Part shown: positions 12,691 through 24,119 of the stretch, piece by piece
Layout: each line of letters begins with the position of its first letter
Position numbering within the stretch: position 1 is the stretch's first letter
Assembly: GCA_035772785.1 (NCBI GenBank)
Contig: JAOCPU010000018.1
Coordinates: 1 to 64,000, forward strand
Direction: 5' to 3'
Source of the DNA: Phlebiopsis flavidoalba
Lineage: Eukaryota > Basidiomycota > Agaricomycetes > Polyporales > Phanerochaetaceae
DNA length: 64,000 nt
The notes under the pieces: generated by a model
Seen by the model: the letters and a program-made list of their open reading frames with translations, nothing else
What the model was told of the DNA's origin: nothing
Database searches by the model: none
Program-made: the position numbers and the translations under genes

Positions 12691-14503
12691 GTTACTAGTG
12701 CAAGCACGACTCGGACGTGATCAACAACCGCTGGAGGTTGTACAAGCCCATGAAATCCACGTCAAACGCACAGGTCTCCTGGATCTGCCCACAGAACTCC
12801 TTCTAGAGATCGTGAGGTACTTTGTCCTTTCCCACAAGACCGAAGTTGAGAGAAAAACGATGACCTCTATGCATTCGGCATTCACGCCTTACGGGCATCC
12901 AAACCTTCTTACGCGCTTCGCGCCGATCGTGACGTGGTTCCTGGCTATACATTGGTCACGTATGTCGAGACCTACGCGACCTAGTCCACTCCACGCGAAA
13001 GATCCAGTGTTGTGGGCACCGACCATGTGGCTACAAGGCATTCCATGGACCATCAAATATCAGTCTCAAGCACATCCCTCCGTCTCAACTACCCTTTGAA
13101 CGTAAAGGGCGGGATAGACATAGAAGTCGAGCAAATTCGAAGCCATTATTTCTCATAGTGCTCAGATTTCAATCCTTGGATCTTCGATGTACCGACGGAC
13201 TCTGGTGGTCCCTCTTTATTGCAAAATGGGAGACTCATAAGTTCTCCCTTCTAGACACGCTGAAGCTAGCCTTTCCACGTGTGTCAGAGTGGGCTTTAAG
13301 CCGCGTACCGCATTTTCTTGTTGAGCCCATTTCTCAAGTATCATCTCTCATGCTGAACAATGTTAGCATGGGCGAAATATCCCTGCAGAGCTCTCATCTG
13401 CGGATTCTCAGCATCATCTATCATTCAAATACTTGAGACTTACAACGCAAACACTACACAGTACTACCATCAATTGATTGACGGTTGCCGAACTTGGAGT
13501 CGTTCGAAACTAACAGGAGAATTGGGCAGAGAGCGCGTCGAAACTGCAGCGAACATTATGACACACACTCGCCTTCAGACCTTGCGACTATGTCTTCCAT
13601 TTCCTCACCGACTACATCGAATTTCTGAAACCACTGCGCCTACCTCAATGTACTAGTGCACATGTTCAAATTCAAGAGCAACCTGACAAGTGGCCAGAGG
13701 GTAGTGGAAGCCTTGCGCTTCTCCCAGATCTTTCGTGATCCTATCCTCGCATTCCACTGCGACGGAGTACCTGAGGACTATTGTGGACAATGGAAATGGT
13801 CTCAACCTCCGCCTTCGAATGTGGACCGAGCCGGTTGGCATCCCCTATTTCCAACCCCTCCCCCTGCCACACCCTCGCCCCGTCTCACCGTACAACTTAG
13901 CAACGACCCCGGTGACCCGCTCGAGCTGCAGGATATCACCTGTCACCTCCCACTCGCGTCCGTGCGCATCTGTAGCCATTTATAACGTCGACGTGATCCT
14001 GGAGACGGCCTTTCGCGCGGTAGTGCGCCCCATCCCGCGCGGCTGGCCAGTCGGACACACGTACAATGCATCTCTACAAACCGCCGTTGGATAGAAATTC
14101 TCGGCGATATGCCTCACATTACGCACCTGCATGTCGCGCGGGCACGGTCTGCCACGTCGTCCCCGCTTGCCTACTTCTGTGGGATTACATGGACTCGCCC
14201 ATACTCAATGCGCTTGAGACGCTATCTGTGGACGACGTGAACTTTGTCGCAAACGAAAGACCTCCGTATGTGCCAGGGGATGACTCAGACTCGGAAGACG
14301 GGTATGATTGCTTCGATGAGGAGAGGAGCAATGGGTGACTTGGGGGGGGGATGTCTCTCTTGAGATGCTCGCAGGACTCACTAAAGTCGCGGGAGTGGAG
14401 GCTGGATTGCAAGCTCAAGAAGCTGGTGTTCGGTAGCGTAATGTATCTCGCGATTCTGACTGTGCCCCGGTTGGCAATGTCCTTGCTAGCATACTGCGAG
14501 TAG
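12691..14503 (+). CDS. F-box/leucine-rich-repeat-like protein, tandem copy B (frame-broken)
   Basis: A clear F-box core, LLDLPTELLLEIVRYF, lies near 12777-12824. It is followed by LRR-like segments such as LDTLKLAFPRVSEWALSRV (about 13250-13310) and ISQVSSLMLNNVSMGEI (about 13330-13385), then EILGDMPHITHLHVARA near 14095-14145, an acidic stretch near 14255-14335 and a final LTVPRLAMSLLAYCE ending at the TAG at 14501-14503. The reading frame changes several times. F-box plus repeat architecture predicts an SCF substrate receptor; the substrate is unknown. It is paralogous to the gene directly upstream. No ATG could be fixed. Confidence 0.6.
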
Positions 14504-16489
14504 TAGATGAGTTCGTCGACCACAGCCTGGGACAGATATCAGTAGAACGTTCAAGTTAGCCCGCTGTCATTATCATTAGGATTTGCGAATGTTTATTATA
14601 CAATCATCGCTCGCAAAATATATTCACGCCATTTGTCTTGCGAATGATTCGAATTGATGCTGACTTTTGCCACATGAGTCGTACGCGGGCAGCTGATGCT
14701 GTAGAGCTCGAAGAACAACATGTGCGTTTTGTGCGCGTTTGACTGCGAATCATGTGTCGTACAATCCTGATTGTGGGCCTCTCAATAGTAGTCCTTTCTA
14801 ACGCAGAAAAGCGGTAGGTGATGTTGTCAGCTACGGGGTTGCAACAGCAGGTTTCAAATCCCAGCCTTGTAGTGTCGGTATCATCTTACTTTCAGAAGTA
14901 TAAACCATATCATGAGAATGAATTGGGCGATCTCAAAGCTTCAAATCACACGGCACACAGCCAATCGTGAAAGATAGAAAAACGAGGATGCGTTGACTCT
15001 ATAAATACCAAGTCGCTCATGACAGCGTCCAGCGCGGTATACTACAGCGTATACCTACACCGACGTCGCCTGTACTAGAACTATGTAACACATATCTGAG
15101 AAGAAGGGGGTGGGTAATAAGAGGAGTAATAAGGGTACTTCTTTGGGTGGGCTAGACTTGTGTGTGTATGGTTGTATACGATGACCCAAGGACCGACCGA
15201 ATAGGGAATTCACGATATCGGCCTCTTTGTGTGCGCGTAGGCGATGGGGAACGGTGTGAGAGGGGGGCGGCAAGAAGTAATAAGGGGAAGAAGTGAAAGC
15301 AAGCGAGGCGCGGCTGCCCAATGGAGCCTATAGATAGCGACAATCGACAACAGAAGATCGAGGGGGATGAAAATCAAGGAGCGGAGAAACCAAATGAGCG
15401 ATGGCACAGCAAGACAAGACGGCGAAAGCAAGACAAACTGCGATGGATGCGATGCAAGCGACGACGGAGACTGCAGTGCGACGATATGAAGAATTTGGGA
15501 AAGATGAAGAAGATGAGGACTGGGATTGCTGCTAGTGGAATGAAAAGGGGGACAGGCGAGGACGGCGAGGCAACGGAAAAAAACCGGATCGAGACATGGC
15601 ATACAAAACAAGCATGGAGAGGCATGGGTCCGAGAGCTGTAAACATTCAGAGTTCGTGAAGTGGACGAGACGTGGGTGGACATGCGAGTGCATCGGTGGG
15701 CATTGTGGCATGCGGGGGGAGGAGCTGATGACGTGAGCAATGTGCGACATGTGATGGCGAGCGGGACAGACAGAGACTGAGGCGAGTGGAGACGTGTAGT
15801 TTGAGACAGATATTGCGGAGGAATTTGTGGGACACGACATGTGCGAGAGATGGTGAGGCAATGCGACAGAGCAACAGCAGGAGTGAGAAAGCGGACTAGA
15901 ATGGGTTGTCGCCGGCGACAGAATGCCATGGCGACAGAGATGACGAGAGAAGTACAACAGCGTGAGCGGGCAGCGTATTCGCTAAGGAACCAGCCCAAAA
16001 TCCCCCATCGTTGCCCTCTTCCCTCGAAGTTGGCCCGCCGAATGTTATTCGATGGCGTAGATGGAAGCCACTGAGGCAATTTCCTGTTCGCGCTTACATT
16101 TCCTTGCAAAACCTACTGCTTGTGGAAGGTCGAACCCTCGACGGAGCTTCTGGTCAGTGCGCCATCGGCGTGTCCGTAGGAAGCAAGTGCTCCTCTGTCA
16201 AGCCAGCAGTAATAGACAAAGCTGGCGTTCTGCGGAATAAACCCGAAGTCCGTGCATCTCTCGGTTCTTTGATCATAGTTGATGAGGCAACAAAGGGGAC
16301 TCTTGTTCGTGAACTAATGGAGCTTTTCCCCGAGTCTGGTTTTTATAGAGGGCGACGAGCGACTCTTGGGGAGGACTTAGGCGAGCTTGCACCACTTTAC
16401 CCTCACCTCAGCCCCGAAGCATTATTGGTAGGCCTGGCAGTGTATCACATTCCCAACAATCGCCGTCTAGCATGCTCGGCTCTCACCCT
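14504..16489. other. intergenic with strand-asymmetric low-complexity DNA
   Basis: No gene recognised. From about 15090 to 15960 the + strand is rich in G and A. This leaves a 299-residue open frame on the - strand (15210-16109) made of Ser, Pro, Leu, Thr, Cys and His, which looks like a composition artefact. A 172-codon + frame (16011-16529) has no recognisable family and overlaps the expected 3' end of the cyclin gene on the other strand. Confidence 0.45.
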
Positions 16490-18091
16490 CAAGGAACCCT
16501 GTAATCCAATAACGTCACCTCGATCATGAACTTGCTGAGAGTCCTCGTCGTTGGACGTGTCGTAGTCGTCCGCTTTGCCTTATCTTGCGCATCCAGCTGT
16601 ACGGAGAGCAGTACTGGCTAACCTGTGACTCAAACAGTACCTGGAGCACGATGCGCTCGCACCTTGAGAATCTCCCTCCACTCGTGGTGTAGTTCCCTTC
16701 TCGGTCATGAAGACGAAATCTTCGTTCCACTCCTGGTGCACACGGTGCAAGGGAATTTCTTCGTATTTGTAGGGACAACCGCGAAATAAACATGGCCACC
16801 GTGACGCCGACGAGCTGAAGCTTGACGAGAGAGACGACACGTATTTCGACAGGAAGCGGCACACGACGATGTTGATCGCTATCCAAAGCGTCTCGGGTAG
16901 CATGTTGGTATGCGTAGGTGGACTTGCAGCAACCAGTCTACAAGCGTCTGACGCATGTCCAGTAATCTCGCTTTGACCGTCCATGTAATCGGGTTTGGGC
17001 ATGCAATCCTCCTAAAACCACACTGGTCCAGAGCATGGGACGTGACTATAACGATGAACTTGAACAACACACCTCGAGCTCGTGCATGTAGTGCATTGTC
17101 GAGATCTCATTGGCATACTCGGATACCATAGTCGTGTCGAGAGGATCGACCTCGTCCTGGAAGGTCTCGCGAATACGCTCGACCTCGCTACGTGAATCTG
17201 TCAGCACGAGCCGTGCCTAGATAGCAGGCCAATACACGTGCCCCCTAAGTTCGTCGTCGAGCGCGGCAGCCTCGACCTCTCGGCCTCTTCAACGGCAGCC
17301 TCATCGGTCTCGCCGCACATTTTGCCTCGACCTCCTCTTGGCTAGGTTTCGGACTCGGACTCGGGCTCGGGCGCAATGACAATGGGCTCAGGGGCGGGTT
17401 TGATGTCCTCAAACATCCATTACATCAATCACTCCCTTGACATCATCATGAACGACGACGACGGGATCTTTGTGGACGGAGATTCGTTGAGTTGGACGGA
17501 GAGGGGGCCATTGATCGGCGGGGGGCGGTAGGGCGTGTCTGTTGGGTAATAGGGGCAACCACTTGCGCGGCGGGAGCCTTGCCCAGTGGGGGACCCGTTG
17601 TGCGCCAACGGTGGTGGAGGACCGGCTACGCGCTTGGGCCCGCCTCGGATGGGTTATCCTTGTCCTTGCCAGTGAGTTTGTTGCCTGGCTCCTAAGCGAA
17701 CAAACACATTGACGCATACTTGTCACACTCTCCACAGCATAGACTATACGAAAGAAGTGATATTCGGGAGAGGGGAAAACCAACCTTGCGGTTAACGGCG
17801 GTCCGTAGTGACCTCTCCTAGCGCGGCGCGCTTGTCAATTGAAACCTTATTTTTCTTGAGTGCGGCGATGGTGCTCATGGCATGTGGATGCGCGGGTGAT
17901 ACCATTGGTAGTGCTGTTAGCCTGGCGGTTGTGTCTGCCGGCTGCGTTCTCGTCGACCTAGATTTCAGGGGCCGGTTCGGTTTCGCATGGAGAGCTGTAG
18001 TTGAAGAGTGTCAGCACCCCAACGAAGACGGCGGCGCGTGCCCCAACGCATAGATCACGAATCACATACTCGGTTGTTGTTAGATGCCATG
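16490..18091 (-). CDS. G2/mitotic B-type cyclin (frame-broken, 3' end unclear)
   Basis: Regulatory subunit of Cdk1 controlling entry into mitosis. The gene starts MASNNNR at 18091, followed by an intron beginning GTATGTGA and ending CTACAG. The N-terminal part carries the cyclin-B hallmark KRAALGEVT (near 17810-17835) and low-complexity Pro/Lys sequence. The cyclin box begins VDPLDTTMVSEYANEI (near 17100-17155) and continues through MDGQSEIT, MRQTLVDWLLQVHLR, MLPETLWIAINIV, VSLVKLQLVGVT, KYEEIPLHRVHQEW, FVFMTEKG and ERIVLQ, then YCSPYSWMRKI and KFMIEVTLLDYR near 16495-16530. These pieces lie in alternating frames. The end of the C-terminal cyclin fold below about 16490 is not readable. Confidence 0.82.
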
Positions 18092-20476
18092 AAGTTCATT
18101 GTGTAAAATATCTACTTGAAGAAGAGAACGTCGGTGACAGTTAACTTGCTAGGAGTAGACGGTGGCGAGAAGAGAGAAAGTGCCGCGAGAGGAGAGACAG
18201 TGATGACGGGAAGAAGAAGAGAGGTTGCCCGCTGACGGTGGATGGTATGAAAATGTGTTTTACAGGGAGGCTGGCTTACAGGACGTTGAGGACAGCCGCA
18301 GGGGTCGAGACCAACTTGAACTCGAACTTGACCAGGTTCGGTTCTCAGGCGCCACGTGCGAAACAAATACGCCCAAGCCAAACGCGCCGCGAATCGCGAT
18401 TCACGATCCCGTCGCGTCGCCAAGGGCTCCTAATTTCCCCGCATCCTCCCCGCACGCGTTGCGAACCCGCGGAGCATCCTTGAGGTCTAGGAACGTGGCA
18501 TGCACATCAAGAGATGAAATGAAACCATGAAAAATGGAGCTACCACGTCGCCAAAATAGCCCACACCCAGCCACACGCTACATTTTGAACAACGAAGAGA
18601 CTGAGAACAGAGTCCACAGACAGTCCGAGGGGCCCGAGTGATGTCAAAAAAGTTGAAAAACTGCCTGCGTCTGTTGCCGGTATCCTCGATCTTGAGCTCT
18701 TGAGCGGCTTTATGCTGTAACTTGCCAGGATACAGGCGTTCGTGAGGCTCGCCGTTCACTACATAAATCCCGTTCTACTCGGCTCTCGGTTCTACATTCC
18801 CCAGCACTACTTTGTTTCCCCAGTCTCTACTATCCTCATCCATGTCTCACAAACTCTTACGTAAATATCTTGCACACCTACGTTCCTCGTTTACTGGAAC
18901 TGACGTGTCCTGCGATAGCTCACTTCGCCGCCATCTTGAGCCCCAGGCGAGCCGCTTTCGCCAGCACCGTTAATGTCGTCCAGACTTGTATATCATCTGG
19001 TCTCATGCATAAAAAAAGTATCTGATTCTTGTGTGACGCCGGGGTAGGGATTCCCTCCTATTGTCAGGGGTCCCGGTCCTGCCTGCGTTCACTATCAGGA
19101 CGGATAATTATTCGTAGCTAAATGTTCAAGGTCTAACCTATACCACCACTCGTTCGTGGTCGTTTCCTCGCTCGTGGCCTGGTCAAGATACTGCTCACAA
19201 TCTCTCACAATGCATGCAAACTAATATATTAGCTCCGGTTCGACAACACAAGCGCAAAACCGGGAGATTGTAGCGTCGAAGCGCTCACAAAGTGATACTT
19301 ATGTGCAATGCTCGCGAGTACACGTGATAGTACCTACGCAAGGCGTAGGAAGCTTAGATAAGTCGTGTAGTGCTAATGGGCAGAGAGCAAATCTCCAGGA
19401 GCAAGAGCTGGGAGAGGCTAGGTAAGTGAACAAGATCCTACGTGTGAACCAGGGAGTAGCTTCACTGATTTTACTTCGCCCGAGCTCGAGTTGCAGATCA
19501 GCCCAACGCCTTTTGCTGAGCCATCTCCTCAGGTTCCAAGTATGAAGTTGATTGCGCTGGAGGTTGGGGCTCCACAGACACCAAGTCCCGCTCTCGATGT
19601 CCGCACGCTGACTTTTGTATTAGGTTCCAGCAAGAGCTATCGACCTGTCGACTGTCCAGGCTCTGGGGATCTCCCGACCAAGCACAGTGCCAGGTGTCCA
19701 GCCTTGCTTCATCAACAGCTACGGTGCCCAACATTAGAACTCGACAAGGGGGTTGGAGGTGCCGACACGGGCTCTAGAGCAGGAGGAGAAAGCGGGGCGG
19801 GAGGATGGTGCTGCCATACTGGCCCTAGCGGGCGCGATATTAGCTGTATTCAGGTGTGTCGTGGATGAAGCGCACGACCGTCGTTGCGCTTCGACGGGTC
19901 GACGGTAGTTAGTGTCGGGAGTCCACTTGAGGGTTCCACCGAGCGGTGTATGCTGCTTTGAATTTTAAGCAGATTGCGCTTCAGGCTACGTGGAGCGATT
20001 TTCTCGCAGGTTCGCCTGGGCGAAGGCGGAAGCGGCCCCAACCAGGCATACTAATTGCCGTATTTCTATCGAAGATTCCTGTACACGTGATGGGTACTTC
20101 AGCGACTGTAGAAAAGCGAGATATCATATCACCCTTTGGTAGCGCAAGCCTCGCATGGGCATTCTCGTCTTCGGTGGAGATGAGCAATGCAAGGTCGTTA
20201 TTTGCCGAGGGATCTTATGTGTGTCGAGACTGCTTCAGATACGCGGGGTATGCTGGACATGCGGGGGGCAGACAGCCGTTGACCCGCGCGCTCGGTACCG
20301 GAGCTGATTTAGGGATAAGTTAGGCTGGTCCTTGCTGAGATAGTATTTTCATGATCTGTTCGAACAAAGGTTTCCGTGTTTCGAACCATGTCCACCACTG
20401 ACCAGCTCTTGCTGCTGGTTCGTACCCAGTATATTGTTTGCATAACCACTTTGAGACTTCCATCTCTTTTAAGCGT
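18092..20476. other. intergenic, no gene recognised apart from a lone transposon end
   Basis: Upstream region of the cyclin gene and beyond. Short open frames (for example 19491-19868 +, 19946-20323 +) have no recognisable motif. The only identified item is a 40-bp copy of the foldback element terminus at 19035-19074. Confidence 0.4.
19035..19074. mobile_element. lone copy of the foldback element terminus
   Basis: The sequence GGTAGGGATTCCCTCC followed by TATTGTCAGGGGTCCC closely matches the right end of the foldback element at 34838-34872, including the exact 16 terminal bases TATTGTCAGGGGTCCC. No partner end in opposite orientation was found nearby, so this may be a solo or truncated copy, or one whose other end is lost in low-quality sequence. 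Confidence 0.7.
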
Positions 20477-20897
20477 TTATGCGTGGAATGTCAGTCCGCC
20501 TGGTGGTGGCAGCATCTCTGCCAAATTGTACTTGCGTGTACTCCGTCTATGATCGCGTAGTTGCTGGGGGCGGGACATGATGATATGAGCCTGCTTCTGC
20601 TCCTCAGGAGCGGCGGGCCAGACGCGAAGTAGGCGTAAAGTGGCGCTAACCTAGATGGACAGAGTCGGAGATGAGGCGTCAGTGAGATTGCACAATAGAT
20701 AGTATATGTCACCGACTTGAGCTCTGACTGGATTGCACGGGAATTGGAGGTGCATAAGTTTTGTCGAGGATGGACCCGCCACCATAGAAGCTTCTACCCA
20801 TCCAGTACTTAGGCCCTCGTCGCCTCCCCTGCCACTCGAACTCGGGGCGGTAAGGAGCCTCCCGAACGCTATCTTCCGGAATTTCACCGTCCTCCAT
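20477..20897 (-). CDS. small protein of unknown function, two exons
   Basis: Family not recognised. The start ATG at 20897 opens MEDGEIPEDSVREAPYRPEF and a basic aromatic stretch (WQGRRRGPKYWMGRSFYGGG), then an intron with a GTGACA donor near 20712 and a CATCTAG acceptor near 20653. A second exon runs open to a TAA at 20477-20479 and includes PEEQKQAHIIM and YNLAEMLPPPGG. An alternative phase for exon 2 stops at 20491. The total would be roughly 110-120 residues. The start, splice borders and sequence complexity favour a real gene, but no function can be assigned. It is divergent from the nuclease gene beginning at 21124. Confidence 0.4.
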
Positions 20898-21123
20898 GGT
20901 TGTGTGCACAGGAAGAAAATGGAGGATATGACGGGAGAAGACAAGGATGGATGGAGCGCGCGCACGCTTCGGGACGTCTCCGTCCACGAGACATGGCGTT
21001 CCTTTCAAGGTTGTTTCTGCCCATGTACATGCATCACTGTCTATTCTCGGCCGCACATAAGAGTGAAGTGACGGTGGGCTACTTGTTGCTTATAGCTCCT
21101 CGATTATTTCCTCCACTTGGGTC

Positions 21124-23480
21124 ATGATACTCAGCATACCTACGAAATTTGTCGAGTCAACGGTTCTGACCCTGCTGCTCATCTCTCGCCACTCGAGCTA
21201 GTGAGCATCACGGATATACAGGGCCCAGCACTACCAGTCGCCTTTAGTGGGACAAATCGTAGACAACGTTACAGGGGTCGTTTAGCAAAGGTGTGTGGGT
21301 GTCCCATGACCTCAATCCTCTAGGCGAGTTGCCAATTATGAATCCAGGATAGGTACGGACTATGGGCTCGTGGGCGAGCCGTGCTCCGATCCGAGGGTCT
21401 CTAATGGACTCCGAGTCTATGGCGCAAACACACTACGCTCGACAGACGTCGGTGATCTTATATCCGTGTCTATGGTTCGAGTTGCAGAGTATCGTTCACC
21501 CGTCCGTCCAAATGACCTTCTCCTTACCGAGCTTGAACGACCGTCTCCGAAACTTCACATCCTCTCGTCTGGCCACACAGTTTCTCCTGTGGTGATAGGA
21601 AGAGACCGCATTCCCACCTATCGCACCCTTGACAGGCTTTGACATTGGAGAAGATGGCTGGCTTGGGTATGCCGAATAATGTATCTCTGCTCCGAGGTGG
21701 CCAATGGCGACGCTACAGCCCGACAAAATATGGGCTCGACTTTTGGGAAAGTCTTAGAGGGGCAGACAGCTCTTTACTATTAGAAAACCCTATCGCTCTT
21801 GGCTTCCCGGATATGTTTGGCTCATTTTTGGGTTCACGGTGACTGGCCGGTGTCAGGCAAGAACCAGAGAGGAGTTGGCTTAGCCTACGTATGATGGTGA
21901 GTTAGTATGGCTGACTCACGGTCTTGTGTTTTGTTCAGCCTTGCAATCCTCAGGGGAAAACAAGAGACCCGTTGCCCCTCGGAAACCATACTGATCGGCA
22001 AACCTATGGATCGAAGCAAAAGCCCGCGCACCATGGATTCTGGTATGAACCCTGAGCAGTATCACACTGGAGTTGTCGCCTACCAGGATTTCAAGTGACT
22101 TCTCGATGAATTGCCCGCGTTTATAATGTCCATGCGCAGTTCGGATACTTATTCCATCTTGCCGTTGACTGCTCCTTCTGTGGTATCTATCCCCCCCCTA
22201 GCGAGATTGCGCAGCCAGCCCGAATCACTCCAAGTGACGACCCCCTGTGAGCTCATCACGATTGGTGACTACAACGTATGTTACCTTCAGGAAAACTTTC
22301 AACTTAATCTCGACACCCTCTTGAGGTCGAGAACAGGTGACACCGCGATCCCGGCATATACTTCCAAGATAGCTGACCACATTGCAAAACTACCTCAACA
22401 CACCCGATATTATGCTTGTACAGGAAATTTCGGATATTCTTGACTCTGGCTCAGCTCAGCCGACGATGGTTACAGTTGTCGGCAAACAAGACGCTGGCGA
22501 CTCTTGTGCGCGCAATCGCTCATGCGAGCGGTGGCGTCAGGTACGACTTCATTGACATAGCCTCCGGTCGATAATATGGATGGTGGAAAGCCTGGCGGCA
22601 AAACATTCGGGTCGCATATCCTGTATGTATCCGCTCTCAAATGAACGTGTTCGGACACTTCCAATGACCTCCACACTAGATGGCGTTTCTGACCGAAGTT
22701 TTCCTGGTGTCCGGGCGTCGTCTGGCAATGGCAACACTAATCAACGAAAGGTCCTTACCAAGCTGAAAGGCAAATACCATTCTTTTAAGGTTCTTTATAG
22801 CTTGTTTGGACTATTAGAGGCCAATGCCTCACTTCCAGTACATGCACGTCAGTCGTTAAATCTTGGTCCGCATCGACCCTTTGGATATCGCATGTGGGAG
22901 ACACACGCAAGCCTATAGCAGCACATTGGCGGACCGCATCAGGGACCCCACTTTTTTAACGGTCAACGTCCACCTCAGTTCGCAAAGCGCGATTCGTCTT
23001 CGGCGCACGGCGATGCCGAACGCAGTCAACGGGGACATGCCGACCGTCGAAAACTGCCAGGTGGATGTTGTATCTGTAAGTGAATCTTTCCCTGCATGAA
23101 ACATGTTCAGCGCTGATTGCGTTATTAAATATAGGCATTTGTAGGCGACCATCCCTAGGTGCAGACCCGACTGCCAACGTCATCGTCGGGGGTGAACATG
23201 AACGAATTGTTCAAAACGCGCACGGTGCCTTCAGCAACATCAGCAGCACGCTACACGATATCAATGAAGTCTCTGGGCTAATCGATCCTCGGAACGGTAC
23301 ACATATGTCTATGAGCAACATTCACAAGAAATCGACCACATCTTTGTGTCTGACGCGATAGCTCAACGCGGCACGGAGGTGGAGCACGTCACTCATGTAA
23401 ACACTTGGGCGGCAACAACCAGTGCGCGTGCAAGCGATCACGACCCCACCGTAGCAAGAGTACATGTATGTAGACACGAC
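21124..23480 (+). CDS. secreted endonuclease/exonuclease/phosphatase-fold protein (ExeM/NucH-like), frame-broken
   Basis: Likely an extracellular DNase I-fold nuclease or phosphodiesterase. The proposed start MILSIPTKFVESTVLTLLL resembles a signal peptide and is followed after a frame break by SITDIQGPA. An N-terminal OB-like part includes GEPCSDPRVSNGLRVYGAN (21368-21425) and DVGDLISVS. The catalytic domain carries TIGDYNV (near 22260), FLTVNVHLSS (near 22950-22980), NVIVGG followed by MNEFVQNA in a new frame (near 23180-23220), STLHDINEVSG, YEQHSQEIDHIFVSDAI (near 23310-23360) and ARASDHDPTVARVHV (near 23425-23470). The GD/EFN-like, DHIF and SDHDP elements are the usual metal and catalytic motifs of the fold. 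Several frame changes are present; introns were not resolved. The stop lies near 23480. Confidence 0.78.
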
Positions 23481-24119
23481 AGTGGCTTGAGGCAGGTACG
23501 CGGTACACCACAGTCCCTTTCCCTAACTTCTGCACTTACGCAATCGTTATTTTCATTCAGAATCTGGTACACTTAGTAAATGGAGCAGTGGAAATCATGG
23601 GAAAACGCAGCTTCCTCTCGCAGTGTAGTCAATGTGGAAGCAATCACAATGATATTTCCACCTTATAATCTGTAAATTTTATGTCTCATTATGCCAGTAA
23701 GTATGTCCAAACTTGCGTGCCACGAGTCAAACAATATTGTTACGCAGATATTGCTCAGAAAATTCTCGGTTTCTCAAATTTTGAATGGATAATGCTTGGT
23801 TTCATAAAGAGTCTCTGAGAGGAGCTGCTTACATCCCCTCCCTAGGCCCCGTTAATGATGCACCTCATATCTTGCTTCCAGATGTGACGACGTATAAGTC
23901 AGAATTCGCCCCATTTGTTGGGCCACTTCAAGCACCTGGGCGCTGAACGACTTGCGGGCGTTCTCCGGCGCCGGCACGCGTTGATGTCATTTGGTTCGGG
24001 GCACGGAACTCGTGCACGTACTTCCACCAGACCGTCGGGCTGCAACTTGTTCATCACTTCAAAGTCTTTAGACAGTTCGATCTCTCGACCAAGAATCGGG
24101 CTCGCTGATATACACAGCT
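23481..24119. other. intergenic
   Basis: No gene recognised between the nuclease gene and Atg17; both are on the + strand. AT-rich between about 23580 and 23800. It presumably contains the nuclease 3' UTR and the Atg17 promoter. Confidence 0.4.

Noticed and set aside
14800..14870. tRNA-like T-arm (GGTTTCAAATCCCAGCC)
   Set aside because: No matching acceptor stem, D-arm or anticodon arm could be folded around it.
15210..16109. 299-residue - strand frame as a gene
   Set aside because: It follows from pyrimidine bias of the strand: composition is Ser/Pro/Leu/Cys/His-rich without motifs, splice context or known start.
16011..16529. 172-residue + strand frame as a gene
   Set aside because: It overlaps the expected end of cyclin B on the opposite strand (KFMIEVTLLDYR near 16495-16530) and shows no domain.
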